This document shows positions 8,230-16,139 of a stretch of 39,824 nt of DNA, one piece after another (positions within the stretch are counted from its first letter, which is position 1; each line of letters begins with the position of its first letter). Origin of the DNA: Mycobacterium sp. (lineage in GTDB: Bacteria; Actinomycetota; Actinomycetes; Mycobacteriales; Mycobacteriaceae); contig JAGQTV010000101.1 of NCBI GenBank assembly GCA_020438845.1, positions 1 through 39,824 on the forward strand, read 5' to 3'. The translations under genes were made by a program, and so were the position numbers. The notes under the pieces are model-generated. The model was given only the letters and a program-made list of their open reading frames with translations, did not search any database and was not told the origin of the DNA.

Positions 8230-8535
8230 GTGGACCGGGTGACACTGCACGACGAATCCTGGTCGTGGACTCTCGAGCGGATTCCCGAGGGTCTCCTGCT
8301 GACCGTGCTGTGCGGATCGGTCGGCCTCTACGAGCGGTCGCTCATGCTGGAGCCCGACGAGGTCAGGCTGTGGGAGCACGGAGGTCCGGCTGCGCTGGAG
8401 CCGCTCGTCGAAGGAATGCGAAACGACTCCCGCGGCAATCGGTTCGGAGAGCGCTACCTGTCAGGACCGCACCCTGGTGAGCCGATGCAGCAGCCAGGCC
8501 GCCGGGATGGACAGCGCCAGGGTCACGACGAATAG
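8230..8535 (+). CDS. Hypothetical protein, about 101 aa, leaderless
   Basis: GTG 8230 begins VDRVTLHDESWSWTL and stays open to TAG at 8533-8535. The first 75 residues have the composition of a real mycobacterial protein (balanced, acidic, with one hydrophobic strand GLLLTVLCGSVGLYE). The last 25, which overlap the convergent acyltransferase gene by 75 bases, are Gln/Arg/Pro-rich and look unconstrained. No domain recognised. A correctly spaced leaderless promoter box precedes the start. It occupies the place where M. tuberculosis carries a cytochrome P450 and a TetR gene. Confidence 0.5.
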   Translation: MDRVTLHDESWSWTLERIPEGLLLTVLCGSVGLYERSLMLEPDEVRLWEHGGPAALEPLVEGMRNDSRGNRFGERYLSGPHPGEPMQQPGRRDGQRQGHDE

Positions 8536-9597
8536 CACCGGCATCGAACCGGTGTAGACCCGCCAATGCAACACCTCGACCATGGCGATCTCCATCAGCA
8601 CCAGGTGCACCAGAAAGATTTCGTAGGAGATCTCCCCCAGCCACACCATCGGCCGGCTGGCCAGAAACCTTTCGTACCAGCCTTGGTCGCCCAACGCCGG
8701 CGGGGCCACCACCAGCGTCGCGATCGCCATGTAGAAAAGCGTCTTGACCACCGCCTGGGCCAATCCGCTCGGTGATGTCGTCGGCTCGCCGGCTACCGGC
8801 GTGGAGGCAATGAAGTAGCAAACCACCGCCAGTGGCGCCGCGATGAACCAGTAGCAGCGCACCCCCATGGCGGCCAGCACGGTGAGGATCATCCCGCCGG
8901 TGAACCAGGCCAGGTAGCCCGGCAGCCAAAGCCGTGCACCGTCGGGCAGGTGGGTTGCCGTGTGCACGTACACCATCCACGCCGGGCTGATCAGCGTGAG
9001 CCCGACGAGGCCGGCAAGCAACGGCACCGGTCGCCAACGTCTTCGGCACACCACCACCAGCAGCAGGTAGGCCATGATCGGCAGGGCCACGTAGAACGCC
9101 ACCTCCACCGCCAGGCTCCACATCTGGGTCAGACCCTGATGGAGGTAGGAGAACATGTAGGCGTCGGTGTAGATCTGGGTGAGCGTGAGGTTGCGAAACA
9201 GCCCGTACCAACCGTGTCCGGGATTGGGGCCGGCCTCGCGGAAGTGATAGATCAGGTAGGCCACCAGCACCGTGATGACGTAGGCCGGCATGATGCGCCG
9301 CACCCGATGCCAGGCATAGCGGCGCACTGACGGCCACGGTGCCCCGGCGGCCACGGCCTTCACCCACGGGCCGAACAGCAGGTACCCGGACAGCACGAAG
9401 AAGATCGGCACGCCCATCTCCATCCGGGAGAAAAGCAACCCCGCATATCCGTGGGTGTACTTGCCTGTGGTGTAGGCGGCGTGAGTAGCGACGACCAGCA
9501 GTGCGGCCACAGCGCGAACCCCGGTGAGAGAGGGCACCCTATCGACGGTCGAGACGGCTTCCAGGCCACCTTGGTCGACCTCACGGGGGGCGGTCAT
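8461..9597 (-). CDS. Acyltransferase 3 family membrane protein (Rv1254-like)
   Basis: 378 aa with about ten hydrophobic segments. The family moves acyl groups (acetyl, succinyl and others) onto sugars or lipids at the membrane. It opens with the typical SLTGVRAVAALLVVATHAAY, in which the His is the predicted active-site residue, followed by MEMGVPIFFVLSGYLLF. The ATG at 9597 overlaps the stop of deaD (shared 9594-9597), so translation is probably coupled to the helicase gene. The acceptor molecule is unknown; in mycobacteria such enzymes decorate envelope glycolipids. Position and orientation match Rv1254. Confidence 0.9.
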   Translation of the reverse strand: MTAPREVDQGGLEAVSTVDRVPSLTGVRAVAALLVVATHAAYTTGKYTHGYAGLLFSRMEMGVPIFFVLSGYLLFGPWVKAVAAGAPWPSVRRYAWHRVRRIMPAYVITVLVAYLIYHFREAGPNPGHGWYGLFRNLTLTQIYTDAYMFSYLHQGLTQMWSLAVEVAFYVALPIMAYLLLVVVCRRRWRPVPLLAGLVGLTLISPAWMVYVHTATHLPDGARLWLPGYLAWFTGGMILTVLAAMGVRCYWFIAAPLAVVCYFIASTPVAGEPTTSPSGLAQAVVKTLFYMAIATLVVAPPALGDQGWYERFLASRPMVWLGEISYEIFLVHLVLMEIAMVEVLHWRVYTGSMPVLFVVTLALSIPAAWLLHRLTRVRS

Positions 9598-11306
9598 TGC
9601 TTGTCGCGCCGCGGCTTCCTGGCCGGCGGCCGCGAGTCATGGGAGGGCCGTCCGCGGTCGGGCCGCAGGTCGATCAACACACCCGAAATACGAGTATTCT
9701 CAAGAGCTTTCAACGTCGCTCTGGGTAGCTTCGCCGGAAGCTCGACCAGCGAGAAGTCACTCTTTATCGTGATGTGCCCGAAGTCGCTGCGGTGCAGACG
9801 GCCTTCGTTGGCGATAGCACCGACGATGGAACCCGGACCGACCTTGTGCTTCTTGCCGACCGAGATCCGGTAGGTGGCAAGGTCATCGCGGATCTTCCGC
9901 TCCGGCCGTTCCCGCTCTGGGCGATCCGGGCGATCACGACGCCTGTCGGGGGGAGGCTCGGTCATCAGGAACTCCGCGCCGTCGCGGGACTGCAATGCCA
10001 GCGCCGCCGCGATGTCGGCCATCGGGACGTCGTTCTCGCGTTCGTAATCCTCGATCAGCCGTCGGAACATGTCGAAGCCCGGGGCGCCGAGAGCCTCGGT
10101 GATCGAGTCCCGGAACTTGGCCACCCGTTGGGCGTTGACGTCTTCGACGGTGGGTAGGGCGATCTCCTCGACCGGCTGGCGAGTGACCTTCTCAATCGCC
10201 TTGAGCAAGTGGCGCTCCCGAGGCGATACGAACAGCAGGGCAGTCCCCGATCGCCCAGCACGGCCGGTGCGGCCGATCCGGTGCACGTAGGACTCCGGGT
10301 CGTGCGGGATGTCGTAGTTCAGCACGTGCGAAATACGTTCCACGTCGAGGCCTCGAGCGGCGACGTCGGTGGCCACCAGAATGTCGATACTGCCGTCTTT
10401 GAGCGCAGCGATAGTCCGTTCACGCTGGGCCTGGGCGATATCGCCGTTGATTGCGGCGGCGGAAAACCCCCGCGCCCGTAGCTTTTCGGCCACTTCCTCG
10501 GTTGCCTGCTTAGTCCTGACGAAGATGATCATCGCCTCGAAGGGCTCGACCTCCAACACCCTGGTCAGCGCGTCCATCTTTCGGGGACCGGCAACCTGGA
10601 TGTAGCGCTGGGTGATGTTCTCCGCCGTGACGGTCTTGGCCTCGACAGCGACCTCGACCGGATCGTGCAGGTACTTCTTGGTGATCTTGCGGATGGCGGG
10701 AGGCATGGTGGCCGAAAACAGAGCCACCTGCTTGTATTCCGGCGTGTCGGCCAGAATCCTTTCGACATCCTCCGCAAAGCCCATCTGCAGCATCTCGTCG
10801 GCCTCGTCGAGCACCAGGTAGTCCAGATGGGACAGATCCAGAGTGCCGCGCTCAAGGTGGTCGATTACGCGACCGGGCGTACCGACCACAACCTGCGCGC
10901 CACGCCGCAAGCCGGCCAACTGCACGGTGTAGGACTGCCCACCGTAGATCGGGAGCACAGTGATCCTGGGCAGGTGAGCGGCATAGCGGCTGAAGGCTTC
11001 GGCTACCTGAATCGCCAGTTCCCGGGTGGGCGCCAACACCAGTGCCTGGGTCCGGGAACTGGTGGTGTCGATCCGAGACAGGATCGGAATGGCGAAGGCG
11101 GCGGTTTTCCCGGTGCCGGTCTGAGCCAGTCCGACCACGTCGGAACCGGCAAGTAGCGCGGGGATCGTCGCCGCCTGGATCGCCGAGGGCGATTCGTATC
11201 CAACGTCGGTGACGGCCCGCAGCACCTCGGGGTGAATCTGCAGGTCAGCGAAGCTCCCGGTGGGGGAAACCGGCGAGTCTTCCGGGCGATCGTCAGGGAA
11301 TGTCAT
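9594..11306 (-). CDS. deaD: DEAD-box RNA helicase DeaD/CsdA
   Basis: 570 aa. It unwinds short RNA duplexes with ATP in ribosome assembly and mRNA turnover, especially in the cold. Motifs in order: Walker A AQTGTGKT, PTRELA, GTPGR, DEAD in LDEADEML, SAT, then the C-terminal helicase lobe ending HRIGRTGRAGRSG. After an Arg/Asp-rich linker comes a DbpA-type RNA-binding domain (GPGSIVGAIANEG to RISGVLIDLR). ATG 11306 (MTFPDDRPED) is chosen because it has a TACACT box just upstream and matches the M. tuberculosis start; the open frame to 11396 overlaps the H-NOX promoter region. Confidence 0.95.
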   Translation of the reverse strand: MTFPDDRPEDSPVSPTGSFADLQIHPEVLRAVTDVGYESPSAIQAATIPALLAGSDVVGLAQTGTGKTAAFAIPILSRIDTTSSRTQALVLAPTRELAIQVAEAFSRYAAHLPRITVLPIYGGQSYTVQLAGLRRGAQVVVGTPGRVIDHLERGTLDLSHLDYLVLDEADEMLQMGFAEDVERILADTPEYKQVALFSATMPPAIRKITKKYLHDPVEVAVEAKTVTAENITQRYIQVAGPRKMDALTRVLEVEPFEAMIIFVRTKQATEEVAEKLRARGFSAAAINGDIAQAQRERTIAALKDGSIDILVATDVAARGLDVERISHVLNYDIPHDPESYVHRIGRTGRAGRSGTALLFVSPRERHLLKAIEKVTRQPVEEIALPTVEDVNAQRVAKFRDSITEALGAPGFDMFRRLIEDYERENDVPMADIAAALALQSRDGAEFLMTEPPPDRRRDRPDRPERERPERKIRDDLATYRISVGKKHKVGPGSIVGAIANEGRLHRSDFGHITIKSDFSLVELPAKLPRATLKALENTRISGVLIDLRPDRGRPSHDSRPPARKPRRDKQ

Positions 11307-11315
11307 TGCGCTGCG

Positions 11316-11321
11316 AGTGTA
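11316..11321 (-). promoter_or_regulatory. -10 box for deaD (near-leaderless)
   Basis: TACACT on the minus strand predicts +1 near 11309, leaving a leader of about 3 bases before ATG 11306. Confidence 0.55.
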
Positions 11322-11366
11322 GTGGGTATTTGCGACAGACATGGGGGCGATGACGTCGAACTGACG

Positions 11367-11372
11367 TAGGCT
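11367..11372 (+). promoter_or_regulatory. -10 box for the H-NOX / c-di-GMP operon
   Basis: TAGGCT predicts +1 at the A of 11379, giving a 17-base leader that contains GGAGGA (11388-11393) just before ATG 11396. The box lies 45 bases from the divergent deaD box. Confidence 0.5.
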
Positions 11373-11395
11373 GACCTGACTGAATATGGAGGACA

Positions 11396-11932
11396 ATGAA
11401 GGGCGTCATCTTCAACCTGCTGGAAGACGTGGTGACCAACACCTACGGGGATCGAACGTGGGACGAGTTGCTGGAGCAGGCTGACCTCGACGGCGTCTAC
11501 ACCTCGCTGGGCAGCTACGACGACGCGGAGTTGATGGACCTGGTGGCAAAGGCCGGGTCGGCCTTGTCCATGTCCGACGACGATGTACTGCGCTGGTTCG
11601 GGCGTCAGGCGATACCCGAGATGGTAGAGCGCTGGCCGGCCTTTTTCGCCGCGCACCAGTCGACTTTGCCGTTTCTGCTCACCCTCAACAGCGTCATCCA
11701 CCCCGAGGTGCGCAAACTCTATGCGGGAGCCTATTGCCCGCACTTCGACTTCACCTCCCCGCCCGACGGATCGCTGCTGATGGGCTATCGCAGCCCCCGC
11801 AAGCTCTGCGGCCTTGCGCACGGCTTCATCCTCGGCGCCGGTGACCACTACGGCGAGACACTCACAGTGGAACACCTGAAATGCATGCACGAGGGGGCTG
11901 ACCGCTGCCTGATCGCCGTCACGGCGGCGTAG
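11396..11932 (+). CDS. H-NOX heme nitric oxide sensor protein
   Basis: 178 aa, a stand-alone H-NOX domain that binds heme and senses NO in the cytoplasm. Key residues fall at the same numbers as in the Thermoanaerobacter H-NOX: proximal heme ligand His102 (SVIHPEVRKLY), Pro115 that bends the heme (AYCPHF), and the heme-propionate clamp Tyr131-Ser133-Arg135 (GYRSPRKLC). Position 140, which is Tyr in O2-binding members, is Leu here, so an NO sensor that excludes O2 is predicted. Cys163 and Cys171 near the C terminus could carry a redox role, as reported for some H-NOX proteins. The GAF-GGDEF-EAL gene follows after 7 bases, the classic operon partner. The gene is not part of the M. tuberculosis block. 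Confidence 0.92.
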   Translation: MKGVIFNLLEDVVTNTYGDRTWDELLEQADLDGVYTSLGSYDDAELMDLVAKAGSALSMSDDDVLRWFGRQAIPEMVERWPAFFAAHQSTLPFLLTLNSVIHPEVRKLYAGAYCPHFDFTSPPDGSLLMGYRSPRKLCGLAHGFILGAGDHYGETLTVEHLKCMHEGADRCLIAVTAA

Positions 11933-11939
11933 GGCTGAC

Positions 11940-14012
11940 ATGGCGGCAGATCATGGATACCCACCCGATACGCAAGAGCCGGCTCCGGCCGAGGAATCGG
12001 TACCTGAACTGGCGGAGGAGAACAAGCTCCTGCGCCGCCGACTGGAACGGGAGACGCGAATCCGCCGCAAGGCGGAGGAGATCGCCGAACAGGGCCTACG
12101 CGACCTCTATCACAAACAGCGGGAACTCGAATTCCTCTCCCAGATAACAAAAATGGCCAACCAGGCGGGTTCCGCCCGGGAAGTGCTGGCGTCAGCACTC
12201 GAATACATCTGCCGCTTCATCGAATGGCCGGCGGCACACGCCCACATCGTCGGCGGCGAACGCCTGGCACGGCGAATGTGGCCGTCGAACATCTGGTACG
12301 CCGACCCGGCACTCGACGTCGCTCCGCTGCAAACCGCCACGGCGGAGTACGTTTTCACCAAAGGTGAAGGCTTGCCGGGCCAGGTCTGGGATTCGGCCAG
12401 CGCCGTCTGGCTTGACGACCTCAAGGACCGCCCGAATTTCCCCCGCAGCGAAAGCGCCCTGGCCACCGGTCTGCGTTGCGCCTTCGCCGTTCCGCTCCTG
12501 ATCGGATCCGAAGTGGCTGCCGCCCTGGAGTTCTTCGGCCCCAACCCGACTCCGGAAGATCCCGCGCTGCTGGACATGCTGGGCAAAGCAGGCACACAAC
12601 TGGGCCGCGTGATCGAGCGGGATCAGGCCAACGCCCGACTGCTGGATCCCATGCACGATGCCCTCACCGGCTTGCCCAGCCGCCGGTTTTTCCTGCGGAA
12701 TGTCGAACAGGCTCTGCGCGAATACACGATCGACCACGGGAGAAGGTTCTGCGTCCTTTTCATCAACTTGGACCGGTTCAAGTTGGTGAATGACAGCCTG
12801 GGCCATGCGGCGGGCGATGTTCTACTCAGGCAGGTAGGAGCCCGGCTGAAGGCATCACTCGAGGAAGGAGAGCTCGCCGCAACGGTGAGTGAAGACAGCC
12901 TGCCTCAGCTGATGGCGCGGTTGGGCAGTGACGAATTCGCGATGTTACTGCCCGAGGTCGGGCAGGCGGATGAGGCCCTGGCAATCGCCGATCGGATCCA
13001 GGGCTTGCTGTGCAATCCGTTCCGCGTTGAAGGCCACGAGGTGGTGATCAACGCGAGTATCGGTATCGCGATGAGCTCGTCGGACAATCGCTCGGCTGAC
13101 GAAATGGTGCGCCACGCCGACCTGGCGATGCACGCGGCCAAGGCGCGGGGCGCAGCACGGTCCGAGGTCTACGAGGGCTCGCTGCAAGACTTCGCGACGC
13201 GCCGTATGACGTTGCACAACGAACTCCGTGCCGCCGTCAACAACGAGGCATTCGAACTGCACTATCAACCGGTGGTCTCCTTGGCCGACGGCGAAATCCT
13301 CGGAGTCGAGGCCTTGGTGCGTTGGCGGACATCGCCAACCACGTTGCGCTACCCGGACGAATTCATCTTCGCAGCCGAGGAGACGGGGCTCATCGTTCCG
13401 CTCGGTGCATGGGTGCTCCGGGAGGCGTGCCGCGCCGCGAACCGCTGGTCCGCGAGCCGCGGCGAGAAGCATCCCGTGACAGTCGCCGTCAACGTGTCAC
13501 CGCGCCAATTCGCCCAACCGGACTTGGTAGACCAGGTCCGCAGCACCATCGCCGAAACCGGTATCAGGCCGGAGCTACTCACGCTGGAGCTCACTGAGTC
13601 GATGACGATGGGTGACGCCGACCACGCCGCCGAAGTGTTGCACCAGCTTCGCGATCTCGGAGTTCGGATCAGCATCGACGATTTCGGAACGGGCTTCTCC
13701 TGCCTCAGCTACCTGCACCGGTTCCCGCTTCAGGTGCTCAAGATCGATCGGTCATTCATCGCCCGCATGGAGACCCACATGGAGAGCCTGGAGATCGTGA
13801 ACACGATTCTGGTTCTGGCTCGAAGTCTCGGTCTGAAGGTGGTCGCTGAAGGCGCCGAAACCGCCGAAGAGGTCCATCGGCTGCGCTCCTTGGGCTGCGA
13901 TTCCTACCAGGGTTTTTATTTCTCCCCGCCGGTGACCGAAGAGGAGCTGCTGGAGCTTCTCGACGCTTCGGCGGAATCGCGACCGCCCTTGCCGACACCA
14001 CCGCCGGACTGA
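11940..14012 (+). CDS. GAF-GGDEF-EAL c-di-GMP turnover protein, H-NOX partner
   Basis: 690 aa. Order: Pro/Glu-rich start, coiled coil (about 22-70), GAF-like sensor domain (about 72-225), GGDEF domain (about 235-410), EAL domain (about 425-675). The GGDEF site is altered: GSDEF at 329-333, the first metal Asp of the DxD motif is Asn276 (FINLDRFK), and no RxxD inhibitory site precedes it. The EAL site is complete: Glu457 (EALVRW), Asn518, Glu550 (LELTES), Asp580/Asp581 (DDFGTGF), Lys601, Glu638 and Gln657. The protein should therefore mainly hydrolyse c-di-GMP, perhaps with GTP binding to the GGDEF part as an activator. In H-NOX/c-di-GMP systems the H-NOX protein binds this partner and switches its activity on NO binding. 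Confidence 0.93.
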   Translation: MAADHGYPPDTQEPAPAEESVPELAEENKLLRRRLERETRIRRKAEEIAEQGLRDLYHKQRELEFLSQITKMANQAGSAREVLASALEYICRFIEWPAAHAHIVGGERLARRMWPSNIWYADPALDVAPLQTATAEYVFTKGEGLPGQVWDSASAVWLDDLKDRPNFPRSESALATGLRCAFAVPLLIGSEVAAALEFFGPNPTPEDPALLDMLGKAGTQLGRVIERDQANARLLDPMHDALTGLPSRRFFLRNVEQALREYTIDHGRRFCVLFINLDRFKLVNDSLGHAAGDVLLRQVGARLKASLEEGELAATVSEDSLPQLMARLGSDEFAMLLPEVGQADEALAIADRIQGLLCNPFRVEGHEVVINASIGIAMSSSDNRSADEMVRHADLAMHAAKARGAARSEVYEGSLQDFATRRMTLHNELRAAVNNEAFELHYQPVVSLADGEILGVEALVRWRTSPTTLRYPDEFIFAAEETGLIVPLGAWVLREACRAANRWSASRGEKHPVTVAVNVSPRQFAQPDLVDQVRSTIAETGIRPELLTLELTESMTMGDADHAAEVLHQLRDLGVRISIDDFGTGFSCLSYLHRFPLQVLKIDRSFIARMETHMESLEIVNTILVLARSLGLKVVAEGAETAEEVHRLRSLGCDSYQGFYFSPPVTEEELLELLDASAESRPPLPTPPPD

Positions 14013-14015
14013 CGA

Positions 14016-14810
14016 TCAGAGTCCAGGCAGGTTACCCGGCGCAACCGCGCGGTAGAGCGCGCTGCCGGGCTTGCGACACTGCTGCAGAATCCACCACGCC
14101 CCACAGAGATTCGACGACAAGATGGGAACTCGGCCGAGGTGGCCGGCCCGGTAGATGCTGGCAATGCTGACCAGTCCAGTCCCTGAGAGCAGGACGGCCG
14201 AGTCCGGCTCCGGTTCCAGGGATCGCAAGTGCGCGGTCACCTCGTCGGGTCGCGTCTCGTAAGCCCTGAACTGCTCGCCCTCACCAAGGAGATGTTCGAC
14301 TGCGATGACATTGAACCCGGCGCCCGACCAGTACCGCACGGTCTCTTCGGTGAGCCAGTCCGGGTAGGGCGACATCAGGTGGATGCGATCGATTCCCATG
14401 GCCGCCAGGGCGTCGTGGATGGCCAAACTCGCGGTACGAACCGGTGCCCCCAATTGCACCGTCAGGTCGGAGCACAGATCCCGGTCACCGTCGATCCCGA
14501 ATTGGTAGTTCGGGCCGGTCATTGCGATCAGAGCGCACTCCAGATCGAGTCCACAGAGTCCGTCGAGAGCATCGGCGTAGGCCGGGACGTAGCGGTGGTT
14601 TCGCTGCTCCAGGGTGAGCCCGGTGAATCGGGGTAGCCGAGAACCGTAGATCAGAACGTCGTCACCGACCAGAGCATCGACCTCGGGCTCGACAACGGGG
14701 TTGGACGGAGGCACCACGACCCCGACCCGCAAACAATGATCGGCAAGCCAAGCCAACTCGGCGTACTCCCCGAGACCAGCCCTGCCGGTCCCATCAGTCC
14801 CCGAATCCAT
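14016..14810 (-). CDS. Maleate isomerase / arylmalonate decarboxylase-like protein lacking the catalytic cysteines
   Basis: 264 aa from ATG 14810, which has GGAGGAGGG 10 bases upstream; the longer frame to 14864 lacks a ribosome site. The fold is recognised from VGVVVPPSNPVVEPEVDAL, YADALDGLCGLDLECALIAM and VPILSSNLCGAWWIL, typical of the maleate cis-trans isomerase branch of the Asp/Glu racemase superfamily. Family enzymes use two cysteines. Here the first (the ACTS region) reads AMTGP and the second (the SCTQL or SCGGL region) reads SGTGL, so both are missing. A lone Cys in SSNLCGAW is not at a known catalytic place. It is divergent from the monooxygenase gene, with 98 bases between, and is likely part of the same pathway. 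The reaction is unknown. Confidence 0.8.
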   Translation of the reverse strand: MDSGTDGTGRAGLGEYAELAWLADHCLRVGVVVPPSNPVVEPEVDALVGDDVLIYGSRLPRFTGLTLEQRNHRYVPAYADALDGLCGLDLECALIAMTGPNYQFGIDGDRDLCSDLTVQLGAPVRTASLAIHDALAAMGIDRIHLMSPYPDWLTEETVRYWSGAGFNVIAVEHLLGEGEQFRAYETRPDEVTAHLRSLEPEPDSAVLLSGTGLVSIASIYRAGHLGRVPILSSNLCGAWWILQQCRKPGSALYRAVAPGNLPGL

Positions 14811-14895
14811 CGCGACCACCCTCCTCCAGCACCGCCTATCCCGGCGTCCGGTTGAATCCGCCACCGGAACATACTCGCCCGGGGCGCTGATCAGC

Positions 14896-14901
14896 TAACT
14901 T
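14896..14901 (+). promoter_or_regulatory. -10 box of the monooxygenase-HemB-like operon
   Basis: TAACTT predicts +1 at 14908-14909, the A of ATG 14909 (leaderless). It lies in the 98-base gap shared with the divergent gene at 14810. Confidence 0.55.
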
Positions 14902-14908
14902 GCGTCCT

Positions 14909-16126
14909 ATGACCCCGGAGGCGGTGATCGTCGGCGCTGGGCCAGTGGGCGCATTGTCGGCGTTGCTGCTGGCTCGGCGGGGGGTATCGGTGGAGCTCAT
15001 CGAAGCACATGCAACCCTGACCACCGAGTCCCACGCTTCGACGTTTCACCCCTCGACGCTCGACCTTCTCGCGGCAGAGGGCATCGAACTGACAAACCAC
15101 CCCGACGCCGTCCGGGTGAAATCCATCCAGTGGCGCGACAATCGGGGCCAGATCCGGGCAGAGGTGGACTATCGACTGCTTGACGGAATAACCCGGCACC
15201 CGTTCCGGATTCACCTCGAGCAGCAGGCACTGCTCGACCGCCTCGCCATCCTGCTCGCCGCCGAACACCGGATTTCCTTCCGTCCCGGCCTCACCGCGAC
15301 CAACGTCGACCCGACCGGACCCAGTGTCACGGTGTCGTCCGAAGGCGGCCGCGACCACACCCTCACGGCCGGCGTGATCATCGGATGCGACGGCTCCCGT
15401 TCCGCAGTCCGTGCGGCGGCCGGAATCGGCTTCCCCTCATCTGAATACCCGACCGGCGCGATACGAGCCCACATGACGGAGGACCTAGCCGAACTGATGC
15501 CGCCCAACCGCGGCGAACAGTCGTTGTCGGGTCTGTGTTACTTCCGAGGCAAAGGTGACGGTGTCAGTACCTTGCGGATGGCCCGCAGCACCCGGTTGAT
15601 CGTGCGAACCACACACCACGACGATGACTTTCGACGTCTCAGCGAGGCGGTGGCCAACGCAACCCCCTGGTCGATCGACGACTTCTCCATCGATCGAATC
15701 GACAATTACCGCTTGAACCGTGGGGTGGCGGACTGCTATCTCGCCCGCTTGGGCCCAGTGCTCATTCTCGGAGACGCTGCCCACGTGACCTCCACGGCAG
15801 GCGGCCTCAACATGAACGCCGGCCTTCAGGACGCCTTCGCCCTGATGCCCGTTGTCGCCGACTGGCTGCATGGCGAAACCGCGCTTGAATCCATTGCGGA
15901 AGTCGCCGCACTGAGACGCGAATATCTTGAACACCAGGTGATCCCCCGCAGCGAACGGCGCGTGAAGGGCTTGCAGGAACTCGACAGCGCCGCGCTGAAG
16001 GAACACCTGGACGACATCGACCACCTCGCCGCCGACCCGGACGCAGGGCGACGATTCCTGATCGAGGCCTCGCTACTGGACATGCCACTGACCCCGGCTG
16101 GAGCCCAATTGAGGAAGGCCCAATGA
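14909..16126 (+). CDS. FAD-dependent aromatic-ring-type monooxygenase (PheA/TfdB/UbiH family)
   Basis: 405 aa. Group A flavin monooxygenase: it uses NAD(P)H, FAD and O2 to hydroxylate an aromatic or enol-type substrate. Motifs: dinucleotide fold VIVGAGPVGALSALLLARRG at the N terminus, the DG motif GCDGSRSAVRAAAG near residue 155-170, and the GD motif LILGDAAHVTSTAGGLNMN near 285-305. ATG 14909 is chosen over TTG 14900 because of the leaderless promoter. It is the first gene of a four-gene run (monooxygenase, racemase-like, HemB-like, MFS) with gaps of 13, -4 and 15 bases. The C-terminal thioredoxin-like domain of phenol hydroxylases is absent. Substrate unknown. Confidence 0.87.
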   Translation: MTPEAVIVGAGPVGALSALLLARRGVSVELIEAHATLTTESHASTFHPSTLDLLAAEGIELTNHPDAVRVKSIQWRDNRGQIRAEVDYRLLDGITRHPFRIHLEQQALLDRLAILLAAEHRISFRPGLTATNVDPTGPSVTVSSEGGRDHTLTAGVIIGCDGSRSAVRAAAGIGFPSSEYPTGAIRAHMTEDLAELMPPNRGEQSLSGLCYFRGKGDGVSTLRMARSTRLIVRTTHHDDDFRRLSEAVANATPWSIDDFSIDRIDNYRLNRGVADCYLARLGPVLILGDAAHVTSTAGGLNMNAGLQDAFALMPVVADWLHGETALESIAEVAALRREYLEHQVIPRSERRVKGLQELDSAALKEHLDDIDHLAADPDAGRRFLIEASLLDMPLTPAGAQLRKAQ

Positions 16127-16139
16127 AGAGAGAACTCGC

